Below are positions 22,401-32,439 of a stretch of 64,000 nucleotides of DNA, one piece after another. The DNA comes from Arctopsyche grandis (Eukaryota > Arthropoda > Insecta > Trichoptera > Hydropsychidae). The position numbers and the translations under genes were made by a program. Numbering within the stretch: the stretch's first letter is position 1; each line of letters starts with the position of its first letter. The stretch lies in the NCBI RefSeq assembly GCF_051622035.1, contig NC_135365.1:23932001-23996000 (forward strand). The letters are read 5' to 3'. Under the pieces are notes generated by a model. It had not been told where the DNA came from. It was given only the letters and a program-made list of their open reading frames with translations, and did not search any database.

Positions 22401-25400
22401 TTAAATCAGAAACTCTTAACCAGTTCAAGAGGTCAGTGATCACATCAAACTTTCCAATGTTAGAGAAAGTGCTTTACTAAGATGAATTCGAAGTAAATAC
22501 CATAATTTTTGGAGAAAGAATCTGCGAAAACTATACAGAATTCTTTCAAAAGTTACATATTTCTATCTTAGTGACACAGCTGGCATTAACTGTGTCAAAG
22601 ATACTGACCTTACCCAGTGGCGTCGCTAGGGCTGGTGTCATCTGGTGCATGGTGGTGTTACTTAAAAATATATTTTATTAATTATTAATATTTGTTAATT
22701 GTTATGACTTACGAGAGAAACGCCAAACGAGAAGCTAAGTTCACTGAAGAAAGAGAAGCTAAGTCTGACTGAATCAGTTAGCCTTCTTAATATATGTAGG
22801 TACATTGATTGCTCAGGAATTCGAACAAAAGCCAATTATGGCTCATATTTGATGCCGAATATAGCAGACAGATTTCGTGGTAGCTGTATAAATACAGAAA
22901 GCTGTATACATACAGAAATTGCAATGAGGCGTGTATTCCCTCGAGGAACGTCATACAATGAATATATCGAATTGGCATTTTTCAATTTAAACAATTTAGT
23001 GTCGCCCCAAAAATGTTGTCACCTGGCGTAGACCACACTCCCCGCACGGACCTAGTGACGCTACTGCCTTACCAAAAATGAACTCATTAATATTATTAAT
23101 CTCAATCAAAAATCTTACTTCAATTGCAGTTTAGCTAAAAAAGTAAAATTATGGTGTTCCCTTAACCACTTAATCACCACGCGTTTGCAGAAACCGATTC
23201 GATTTTTTTATTGTATGTGTTTAGTGCCAACCCTTGACACTACCTCTTGAATATATCACAAAATAACGAAAAATATTGACTTTTTTCAATTTCAATAACA
23301 TCGCAGGATATTTTTAGATGACACTGTGAAGAAGCCAAAATTAATTTCGAGTCATAGCCTTAAATACGAAGGAACGCGCACCGGTGCGCTTATGGCGATG
23401 AAGTGGTTAAAGAAGCCTATCCTCGTAGGTCTATCCTTTAAGCCTATCCTTAAGACACATCTTAAGCGGGTCACGTAGTACTACGTTTCCGATGCGGTGC
23501 AAACGATCGAAAAGTGCCAGACAGACTGAACCACAGATTAACGAAACGTGTACCTTATGCGTGCGCACTACTCGCACTTACACTAAGCGAAATCTACCCG
23601 AAGTCCCGACATACCTACCCTGTATACGTTCTGTGCTTCTCATACTTTAGTTAATCTGTGCACATCGAAAGGTTACTCGTCATCTGATGTGCAATCTTTC
23701 ATTCGTGAAGTCGATAATTGCGTTAAAAGCAGCCATCCAGTTAATCTGTGATTCAATCTGTCTGGCGCTTTTCGATCGTTTGCACCAAACCCCTACGTTT
23801 TATATGAGTTTGACGAGAAATGCGGGATACGTAGTATTACGTTTGAGATTGGTTCATCGCGGAAGGCGGGATACATAGTACTACGTTTATTCCAATAGTA
23901 TATGGAGATTTTTTTTATATGAGTTTGAATTTTGAGCGATTTTTATAATCTATTGTATTTATTCGCGCAGCCCTGTGATTTTGCGCACTACTGCTAGTCG
24001 CCGCAAAATATTCGCCCGCTAAAGGTGTGATAACTCAAAATCGATTTGATGTCCAACATTACATACATTTTGCCTTGTCTATTGGTATCCTTAGGAAGGG
24101 TTCCGTAGCTTCCCTGCTTTAAATTATCCTCGTTATTTATTTGAGTGTTAAAATTCCAGATGTCCCGATGTGCCGAGATCAACGCGAGGAGCTGTTCGGA
24201 GCTTTGAAACATGAGACTGTACAATTGAGATGCGAAGTCGACGCTAATCCACCACTTGTGAACTTCCATTGGACCTTCAACAATTCCGGCGAGCAGACAG
24301 AAGTGGCAGCTCGTCTTTATAGCAGCGAGGGCTCAGTCTCGAGACTCAATTATACTCCAGCCAGTGATCTCGATTATGGTACGCTGGCTTGTTGGGGTGT
24401 CAACGCAGTGGGACATCAAAGATCTCCGTGTCTCTATCAGCTCGTCGCGGCGGGTATGCTCCAGTATATGTATTTGTTTTACTACTGAATAATTATGAAG
24501 TTGTAATTAATAATCTTGTTTGAATGTACAGGTCGTCCGTTTCCACTTTCCAATTGTACGGTGGCTAATCAAAGCGCTGATGGTCTGAGAGTGGAATGCC
24601 TCGAAGGATTCGATGGTGGCTTACCACAAACTTTCCTAATGGAACTTTTGGAACTTCCCGGTCTCAAGGTGAGAAAAACTATCTACTTACCCACTCATTG
24701 TCTCTCCACTTCATTACACACACTTTCGAGTGCTAATCTTCGACCCATCCAATTAGTCTTTTATTTGTTCCAATATATCTTTCTCTTTTATACTGTATAT
24801 ACTTTTATCCCGTTTTGGTTTTTTTTTCTTCTGATTTATCACTGGAGTTCTTAGTTCAAGCTGCATGTTTATGTACTTTTTATATAGATTTTTCTCTGCA
24901 ATATTAGCAGTAGTAAGAAGTTTAAGTCGTATGGGCTGATTTTATATACATACATATACACAAAACAAATAAATAAAGTATACATCGTTTACAATAATCC
25001 AAGCAAAAATTATTATTTATTGGGTACAATCATGAAGACTGTAACAAAAAAAACTCGATTCGGTGATTATTGGTCACAAAGCACTCGCCCAAAAGTCACT
25101 AAAATCTCTTTAACGGAACATCTGGCAGCCGAAAAGTCCGTCATTCTAACAATAACTATCATACTAACGAGAATTCGAGTGCCAAATATTCCGTGTTCGC
25201 GATTTTCATGGCAAAAATTGTCTTTTAGGCGATCGCAATGTGACTAATAATCCAATTACCAAAAAACTCATACTTAGAATCCAGATAAATGTTAAACCAG
25301 CAGCGTGGCCTAGTGGTTAGCATCGTATACTTTCGTGCAGGGTGTCACGGGTTCGATTCCCGTTGTTGGCCAGACCTTGGTTTGTCGTGGGCGATCGTTT

Positions 25401-28176
25401 TTTATCAGAATTTGCCAATTTTTCTGATTTTCATTGAAACGGTTCCTGAAAAATTGGCATTCCCTCCCCAATTTATTCAGTGTCTCAGGTTGGCCGATTG
25501 TATACAAAATTTTTTTCTCCATAGATGTCTCTGTGGATGATAAATATGCAAAAATATTCGCACTGTATAAAAATGCTTATTGATCGTATTATATAATTAA
25601 AAATGTTTGCAATGTAATTTGCAATATTTGACCATAGATGTCCTCTACAAAAATGTAAAAGTATATAATGGTTATGTATAATATGTAATTTGATATGTTT
25701 CTTGATCTGTAAAAAGTTCACTAGTCGCTTTGGATGCAATATGTTAGACGAGTGTTCATAATTAATTGAATAAATAAATTCTATTATATGTATGTAAATT
25801 CTAATAATATTCCATTTTAAAAATTAGCTGCGGTACAATGTGAGCAGCTTCCGCACCCCTCCTACTTTTGAAATCGAGGGTTTGGAACCCGGAGCAAGCT
25901 ATCGCCTCAATATGTATTCCGTAAACGGAAAAGGAAGAAGCGATCCTGCCACAATTGAGACAGTAGTTTTCAAAGGCCAAGCTAAATTTGTCGGTAGGTG
26001 TCTGAAACAAAAGTGAAATTAGAACAAGTTTAACATAGTATTTAGAAGATGTTTCAATGATTTCTTATTTAGGTCCAAGCAGCACTATTCCTTTGAGCCC
26101 CGTGTTGGCAGGACTCATGGTTACAGCAGCACTTTTGGCAGCAGTAGTTTGCGTAGTTCTTGCAGCACTTTATCGCAGACATGGAGCTGCTGCTGCACCT
26201 CTTCCCGCCAAACATGCACCTCTCAGGTATGCCGAGTCTAAATATTCCTACTAACATTACTAACACTGATTTTACGTAAAATTTAACAATTTTAATTCAG
26301 ACCTTTGGATGGATCACATAGATCTGGTGAGAGTTTGTGCACTGAAAGTATGGGAGGTGCAGTCTTGGGCAGCGGAGCCAGGTCAGCATCTCCGCTAGAT
26401 TATCCATCTTGTGTTGCTGCCGGAGCTCTTCCTTTACTCCACCCTTCAGGACCAATCTCCGGTGACAACAATGAAGATACTGATCCAGATATTATTCCTA
26501 ATCAATACGGTACGTATACTCCGTAATTTGATGTCCGTAGTAACAATAGATGAAGTTTTGTGATCATGCGAAAATTCCAAGTCGAGATTTTGACTGATTC
26601 GAACTCAGAATCGATGACTGATCACGTTTTCATGTTCTAGAAAAAATGTGTGTGTGTGTCTGTGTCTCAGTGTATTTTGGGGATTTTTTGAACACCATTA
26701 GTCCTATCGAACTGAAGCTTAGGTTACTGAAATTCTTATCGATACGACGTAAATTTTTTTCAAATTTTTAAGTTGACCGGAAATGGTATGTAGGTGTCCT
26801 CTTTTTTTAAGTTTTTGAATTAAATTATCTCCCAAACCGCCAACCGAATCAGACTGATTTTTTTTACATCTAATAGAAACTATAAATTTTATAAGTAAAT
26901 ATTTTTTGAATATTTTTACCTGAACCGAAAGTAGTACTTTTACTCTAGAGAATCGGGGTGTTTTATTTTATCCTAGAAAACTTTTGGTTTATTGAACTGA
27001 AATTTCATATCTAAAAGGTTAAGCTTATAAGTTATATAAGTTACGTATAAAATTTTGTAAAGAACTGGAAGTGGCAGTTTACTCTTGTTCGGTTTTTTTT
27101 CCACTATTTTTTACAACCCTTTAAACATGTGTGCTCTTCACGAAAAAATTCAATTATAATTCTTGTATCAATGTAATGAAAATAAAAAAAATCACTAAAT
27201 TTAATAATCCCGAAGTGGGATCTTGGATTTTCTTGATATTTAATATGTATTATAGTGATTTTAAGTAATAAAAAATTTTCAAACAAAATCCGACAGCCGA
27301 AAGTAGAACTTTTGTCTTGTGTAAGTTTCCATACATTTGCACTCAATTTGCATCGAAAATGCTCTCATAACCGGCATCTGTGAACGTGTATGTATGTTTA
27401 ATTATTGAATTTTGTTTTGTGACCTTCTTATATTCCTCAAATACATATAAAAAAGGGTGCATGGTAAACGGTACATACTCACTTAATTTGCGTGAGCAGG
27501 ATTTAACAGGAACAAGAGGAACAGGCTTTTCCTCCCGTATTCTGCGCGCGCACATTAATACGGGAGGAAAAGCCTGTTCCTCTTGTTCCTGTTGTATCCT
27601 GCTCGCGCAAATTAAGTGAGTATGTACGTGAGTAAGTGCCGTTTACCATGCACCCTTTATTTTTGATCTTTCGATTTTCGATCTTTGCCTTTCAATATTT
27701 ACGTTTTCCGGCGTTTCACATTCGGGCTCGTCACGGAGACCGGTACATATGTATATGAAAGTTTAATGTTATTTATATGTTATATTAATTTCACTATGCA
27801 GAAAGGAGACCTGTAATCAAAGGTTATATGAGCTTACAAAGGACTCCATCCCTGCGTTTAATCACCAAAGCCACATCTGATGAAGAGAGATCCGACCCCG
27901 ACGGTGGAGTCTTTCAATTTAAACCCAAAGATCTTAAAATTACTCCAGCTAATGTAAGTTTTGAACAATGTTATATAAACTTTCCACTATTGGCTCAACA
28001 TAACTGGTTAATTTCTCAATTTTCAGTCATATCATAGTCTGGGCAGAGCGCATAAAGGTGTGAATGCTTGCAGCCCGTTGTCGTCGGGAGTGAATGTAAC
28101 GTCCACACTAACGATGCACAGGCTACGGCCGGAGATAGTGACCACTTCTAATCGTATCCAAGAGAGTTGTATTTAA
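19488..28176 (+). CDS. Sidestep-family immunoglobulin cell-surface protein (3' part of gene)
   Basis: Eight exons in consistent phase: 19488-19647, 24160-24453, 24532-24668, 25828-25993, 26073-26226, 26301-26509, 27802-27953 and 28027-28176 (stop TAA 28174-28176). The first encodes the end of an Ig domain (SLVLQSVARKTAGNFTCMAA). The second is the last Ig domain (ETVQLRCEVDANP, DYGTLACWGVNAVG). The third and fourth form an FN3-like domain (ECLEGFDGGLPQTF, then SYRLNMYSVNGKGRS). The fifth holds the single membrane helix (VLAGLMVTAALLAAVVCVVL). Three exons encode a cytoplasmic tail. The wording and order match insect Sidestep proteins, membrane-bound Ig proteins that bind Beaten path receptors in axon guidance. 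Which of the several Side paralogues this is cannot be told. The signal peptide and earlier Ig exons are not in this window or were not recognised. Introns contain an LTR, a SINE and several DNA elements. Confidence 0.9.
19805..20216 (+). mobile_element. Solo LTR, Gypsy-like, 4-bp target duplication GTAC
   Basis: A 412-bp segment from TGTTACGTAC to CCCCTACGCAACA, flanked by GTAC at 19801-19804 and 20217-20220. AATAAATGCTGTGACACAAC near the 3' part includes a polyadenylation signal. It belongs to the same family as 7711-8214 and 34133-34910 and lies in an intron of the Sidestep-like gene in sense orientation. Confidence 0.88.
20527..20760. repeat. Repeat with GCGGTTTTGTCGC units and a retroelement-like segment
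   Basis: 20545-20630 has imperfect repeats of GCGGTTTTGTCGCC. 20641-20757 contains CCGGGAAGAAAGTAAAGTAG, CCACCAACATGGTCGAATC and ACTCGACCATGT, which recur at 36590-36692 and 37095-37190. The segment could come from an LTR element, but no LTR boundary is evident. Confidence 0.5.
20917..21100 (-). mobile_element. Helitron-like 3' end
   Basis: Plus-strand CTAGTGGTGCTACCCGGC reads on the minus strand as GCCGGGTAGCACCACTAG. The adjacent AAATTTATTTGAATGGAAAA resembles the sequence beside the similar end at 8225, which supports a shared family. The far boundary is approximate. Confidence 0.45.
22615..23066. mobile_element. hAT-like MITE, 7-bp duplication CCTTACC
   Basis: The termini CAGTGGCGTCGCTAGG and (reversed) CAGTAGCGTCACTAGG agree at 14 of 16 positions, and CCTTACC flanks both ends (22608-22614, 23067-23073). 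CAGTGGCGT-type termini are typical of insect hAT elements, which make 8-bp duplications; one base may have been lost. The 452-bp interior has no transposase. Confidence 0.75.
23166..23406. mobile_element. piggyBac-like MITE with TTAA target sites
   Basis: A 241-bp element flanked by TTAA (23162-23165 and 23407-23410). Its ends CCACTTAATCACCA and (reversed) CCACTTCATCGCCA match at 12 of 14 positions. The TTAA duplication is the hallmark of piggyBac transposition. No coding region. Confidence 0.7.
23496..23786. mobile_element. DNA element with ~45-bp terminal inverted repeats
   Basis: The left end begins GGTGCAAACGATCGAAAAG and continues with CCAGACAGA and CACAGATTAAC. The right end is its near-perfect complement. 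The 291-bp unit has no coding region. A clear target duplication was not found, so the superfamily is unknown. Confidence 0.65.
25295..25790 (+). mobile_element. SINE type 2, nearly full length
   Basis: The tRNA-like head has GCGTGGCCTAGTGGTTAGCA at the A box and ACGGGTTCGATTCCCGT at the B box. The core (GATCGTTTTTTATCAGAATT, TTTCATTGAAACGGTTCC) is shared with type 1. The 3' end has the GCTTTGGATGCAATATGTTA loop between ACTAGTC and GACGAGTG arms and an AATAAATAAA tail. It lies in the intron before the fourth Sidestep-like exon. Confidence 0.88.
27452..27658. mobile_element. Foldback (palindromic) MITE-like element
   Basis: Left arm AAAGGGTGCATGGTAAAC and right arm GTTTACCATGCACCCTTT bound about 207 bp that fold into one long hairpin with arms of roughly 95 bp. 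The turn is near CTGCGCGCGCACATT. A related copy lies at 10050-10275. The target duplication is unclear. It lies in the last large intron of the Sidestep-like gene. Confidence 0.8.
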
Positions 28177-30512
28177 GATTGTTTGTTATGATTCCCCGTA
28201 ATTAATTAGATAATTAATTAATTGTTCAATTGTGTATTTATAAAGTGGACTTTTATATAAAAAAAAATATTTCTGAGGCCAGTGATATTATTATAATACA
28301 TAATATATGTATATATATTTAAATATTCAAGTTGAACATGTATAATTAATATTTTGTAAATAACTTAAAATGCTAAATTATTGATAAAATTCATTGTATG
28401 TCTTTCATTATTGTTTTTATTATAATTGAATTATTATTGACGACATAATCATTCCTTTCCTATCACAAAAATTACAATTTTATACCTATTCAAATTGCTG
28501 TTCATCTTTTTATATTACACATTTATATTGTTAATCAAGTGTGCCAAATATTATGTTAACATTTCGCATTTATCATTATTTTATTCCTTAAATATATTTA
28601 CATAAAGTACAATTTATTTATTATGTCATAAAATCACGCTTTTAACGATCTATTTACATCGGCAAATGTGAATATGAATTGAATTTTTAATGCCAATAAT
28701 TTGATATAATCTATTGGTATTGAAAACATCGTTTGTATACATTTATGTTTGTCAAATTAAATGGAGAATTTGTTTATTACACTTGATAGTGCTTAAATAT
28801 AATAAATGTTACGTTTAAAGTTTAAAGCTGAAAACAATTCATACTTACATAATATATACATACATACTATATAATACTTGCAAAAAGCATCCGTAGTTAT
28901 AAATAAATTAACAAACAAATATGTTATTAATGTTAATTTAAAATGTCATTTCATGTTTAACTTATCATCATTTAATATATTAATTTTATATATTTATAGT
29001 TTTCTATTTTTAAATAAATGCATTTTTTCATATCTTTTGAAGTGAGACTTATATATTATAAATATGAAAAAAACATATAATTATTATTTCATCTAAGATT
29101 TTTGTAAATAAATTATGTGCATAGATTTTTATACTTTTATAAAAAGAAATTGCCTTGTTAAAAAAATACAAAAAAATCTCTAAGATTGTCCATTAATGTT
29201 TTCTTAAGCAGATTATAAAAAAAATGATGTGAATATTCGCTATTTATATTTCAAATTATGTAAAACACTTCAAACACATATTGGCTATACATATTCTGAT
29301 ACTTTTTATCTTACACAAGATTATTTTTCATTTTTTATGCTATTTTTAGAGAGTTTGGACGATGCAAATCTCTCAAATGAAAATATAATTACTGCCACAT
29401 GACATCACGATGTATATGTTTGAAATGTTTTCGTAATTGCATTTCATGTGTTGTAAATACAAAATATAATTAAGGGAAAGAAAATGGGTACACACACTAT
29501 GGATTTTTGTGAAAATCAAAAAAAAAATGTTCATTATAATTGTAAAAAGTAAATACTAAACAGATATTTGTTAACGTTTAGGTAAAATAACAACATTAAA
29601 TTATTTTACTCTCATAAAATAGTTCTGAATATTTAAATGAAAAATATAATGTACATACCTATGATAAAATAGTTTTTAATTTTAACTGTGATGATGTATT
29701 GAAATTTCTAATACTTAAACAATGTAAATGTATAATAAAAAAATCACTATGCAAAATGAAAAAGTATGCGTTTTTTCTTTATACATATTATATTTGCCTA
29801 TTTCTATTAACTCCTATGAATGATAAAGAACGCGTGTCTTTTCAATGTTTCAATATCTATTTATTTGAAAGTAAAATACCAAATATACATATATGTGTGT
29901 ATATTCTAATTCATTCAATTCTTGAATGTCTATTGAATACATGTTATTCAACATGTTTAATACGGTTGTCAACGTAATCAGCTAATTTGAGATCTATTTA
30001 CCATATTTTACTGACTGAAAGTTTTAATTTTATTTAGTTCTTTCTATAGTTGACGAAATTTGGTTAATTCCGATAAAAAAATAAATACAATAAGAAGCTA
30101 TCATGATTTAAAAAAAGGTCAAGAACAACAACTTTTTTTTAAATAAATTCTAACATATACCAAAATTGTATGGAATAAAAAGTGCAACTAATAAATAGGA
30201 ATAAAAAGTGCAACCATAGTGGGAGGGGGAGGGGATGCGTAGATACAATAAAATGAACACTTGATAGTAGAAATATGTAAATATTTTTTTTCTGATATAT
30301 CCACCTTTTCCCTGAGCTGCAAACGATTGCAAACCAAGGGGCCGCATGCTCATTTCATACTTTTGTCTCGGCTTTTGCCATTTTAAACTTGCCAGAAAGA
30401 TCCAACTCAATATTAAGGATTGCCAATCATCAATGTACATAAAAATGTCATCTGTGCAACCACATGAATGTTTCGTCGTTCGTACATCCTGAAATTCAAA
30501 CAGTCAAAATTC
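28177..30512. other. Likely 3'UTR of the Sidestep-like gene, then AT-rich spacer
   Basis: The stop codon at 28174 is followed by very AT-rich sequence with several AATAAA motifs (for example near 28799 and 29015), any of which could be the poly(A) signal. No repeat family of the window is seen between about 28180 and 30100. The end of the transcript cannot be set from sequence alone. Confidence 0.45.
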
Positions 30513-30948
30513 GGTAAAAGTGAAAACCCTCGACAGGCTAAGTCGGAAGGGAGACTCGGTAGACCCGCTCCATTCGATTCGCAGCATGTGGAATATTTCC
30601 GTACGCTGCCCAACCGTCCGATATTATATGTGAACCAGGCAGTAAAAGTGAAAAATTCGGTAAAAGTGAAAACCCTCGACAGGCTAGGTCGGAAGGGAGG
30701 CTCGGTCGACCCGCTCCATTCCATTAGCAGCATGTGGAATATTTCCGTACGCTGCCCAACCGTCCGAAATTATATGTGAACCAGGCAGCATATGTTTGAG
30801 TATTTCATCAGGTGAAAGTTGAGTTAATTCAGGGCACGGAAATACTATTGGCATCGCGTAGAGTAGCCAATCACAGGATGGAGCGAGTCGACCGAGCCTC
30901 CCTTCCAACCTAGCGGTCTCCGCCCTGTCGAGGGTTTTCACTTTTACC
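30513..30948. mobile_element. Merlin-like DNA element with transposase remnant, 8-bp duplication CAAAATTC
   Basis: The termini GGTAAAAGTGAAAACCCTCG and its exact complement enclose 436 bp, with CAAAATTC on both sides (30505-30512, 30949-30956). On the minus strand a short reading frame has PELTQLSPDEILKHMLPG followed by ISDGWAAYGNI, which resembles the ISXO2/IS1595-type DDE transposase domain used by Merlin elements. The first 146 bp, including the left terminus, are tandemly duplicated (second copy from 30659). Each unit keeps the DGWAAYGNI segment. It is non-autonomous: the DDE catalytic set is not complete. Confidence 0.8.
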
Positions 30949-31094
30949 CAAAATTCAATCGAAATGACCATGCAGCCGGGTGGTTTGCAATCATTTGTAG
31001 CAAACCCCAATATTTCGCGTGGATAGTTTTCAATTGATGGAGTTTTTGGGTGCCAGATGTACCGTCATCGGAATTTTAGTGACGTGCGCGAGAT
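30949..31094. other. Short spacer
   Basis: Sequence between the Merlin-like element and the LINE tail. No feature recognised. Confidence 0.3.
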
Positions 31095-32035
31095 CGCTTT
31101 TTATTTATTTATTTATTTTATTTTTATTTATTTATATATATTTTAGCTATCAAGCTAATTTAAAAATACATCTTAATTATTATACTTAACTCTAAAATTT
31201 ATAATTAACTTATATGTACTGTCCCTCACAGAGGTGTCTCTTCGCACCTCGCAGGAATGCATCCATGTTCTTAGCAGACCTGACGCACTCAGGGAGGGCA
31301 TTATACATGAGCACACCTCTGTGAAAAACACCCCCAGCCGTCTTATTCTTTCTTACTCTACTTACAACTAGTTTGTCCTTATTTCTAGTATAAAAACTAT
31401 GTTTATCTCTATTCCTTATTATATAATCATCAAAATACTTAGGTAATAACTTATAATCTAACTTATAAACAAAAGACAATGTACTAATATTTAGACTAAT
31501 TCTAATACTCATCCATCCTAATTCATCTAACATACTTCCAATACTCTTAAATCTACTCACATTCAAAATAGCTCTCATAGCTTTATTCTGTATTTTTTGC
31601 ATTTTTTCTAAATCTTGGCCACTAAACAAATTAAGCACAGTGGCACAATATACCACATGTGGCAAGACAATTGAATTAAACACTAAAATTTTACTTTTTT
31701 TACTTAAAATATTTCTTAATCTACATAATACACCAACTTTTCTAGCCAATTTTTTTATTATATAGTCAGCGTGCATTTTAAAATTTAGTCCTGAATCTAC
31801 ATATGTATACACCTAAGTATTTTATATTTTCAACTTTTTCAATTAACTTATCATCAATTCTAATTACATTCAATATATTTTTATTTTTACCATTCAACCA
31901 CATCATTTTTGTTTTATTCACATTCAACTTTAACCTATTTTCACACAACCAGTCATTCACATAATTTAATTCTATATTTAAAATCTCAGACATTACATCA
32001 ACATTCTTTCCAATTATATATATATCAATGTATCA
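31095..32035 (-). mobile_element. LINE fragment, C-terminal half of a Jockey/CR1-type reverse transcriptase
   Basis: The minus strand encodes, with a frameshift near 31790-31810, an RT thumb and C-terminal region: WLCENRLKLNVNKTKMMWLN, KVENIKYLGVYI, LNFKMHADYIIKKLARKVG, SIVLPHVVYCATVL, KIQNKAMRAIL, and a tail with GGVFHRGVLMYNALPE. The 3' end has an AATAAATAAATAAATAAAA tail at about 31098-31135. The catalytic fingers and palm (including FADD) are missing, so it is a 5'-truncated dead copy. The clade cannot be fixed from this part. Confidence 0.85.
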
Positions 32036-32300
32036 TCTGCAAACAAATGTATTTTACACATCTTAATTACCTTAACATTTTTTTTTTGCGGAATAATCAC
32101 CGAATAATCGATTTTGCGGAATAATCACCGAACCGAATTGGATCAGGCAAAAAAAACCCACAAAAAATTTTTGTGTCGGCATTTTGTGATGAATATCAAA
32201 GTATCTTTATAATTTTCACATGAAAACTATTACCTTGCAAAAATATCGCCCGATTTTTAGCTTCACACGGAGATAAAAAAAAAGATTAAGAGCTCAAAAG
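32036..32300. other. Spacer with a 20-bp direct repeat
   Basis: TTTTGCGGAATAATCACCGA occurs twice, 33 bp apart (about 32085 and 32118). AATCACCGAACC also ends the foldback element at 46423, so this may be a remnant of that family. Confidence 0.4.
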
Positions 32301-32439
32301 CGATGGCCGTGAAGTGAGGTGTTTAGTTCGTTGTCGTGTCAGTTCACGGCGTTTTGACAGTTCGCCGGTGGGTGTTGGCGAGTGTCGTTCGGTTTGTGAT
32401 TAGAGTTGGCCAGCTGTCAGGTGGAGATCCGACAAGGAG
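32300..32439 (+). promoter_or_regulatory. Probable 5'UTR/promoter region of MON2
   Basis: The composition shifts from AT-rich to GC-rich before the MON2 start codon at 32440. There is no clear TATA box, and the exact transcription start cannot be read from the sequence. The start context is GGAGATGG. This call is inferred from position. Confidence 0.4.

Noticed and set aside
23496..23786. Possible clean target duplication for the 45-bp-TIR element
   Set aside because: Flanks do not match over 2-9 bp when the ends are set at GGTGCAAAC, so no superfamily was assigned.
25297..25375. tRNA-like sequence with A and B boxes (also at 33590, 60783, 62797)
   Set aside because: Each is followed by the SINE core and tail and the acceptor stem does not close. 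They are SINE heads, not tRNA genes.
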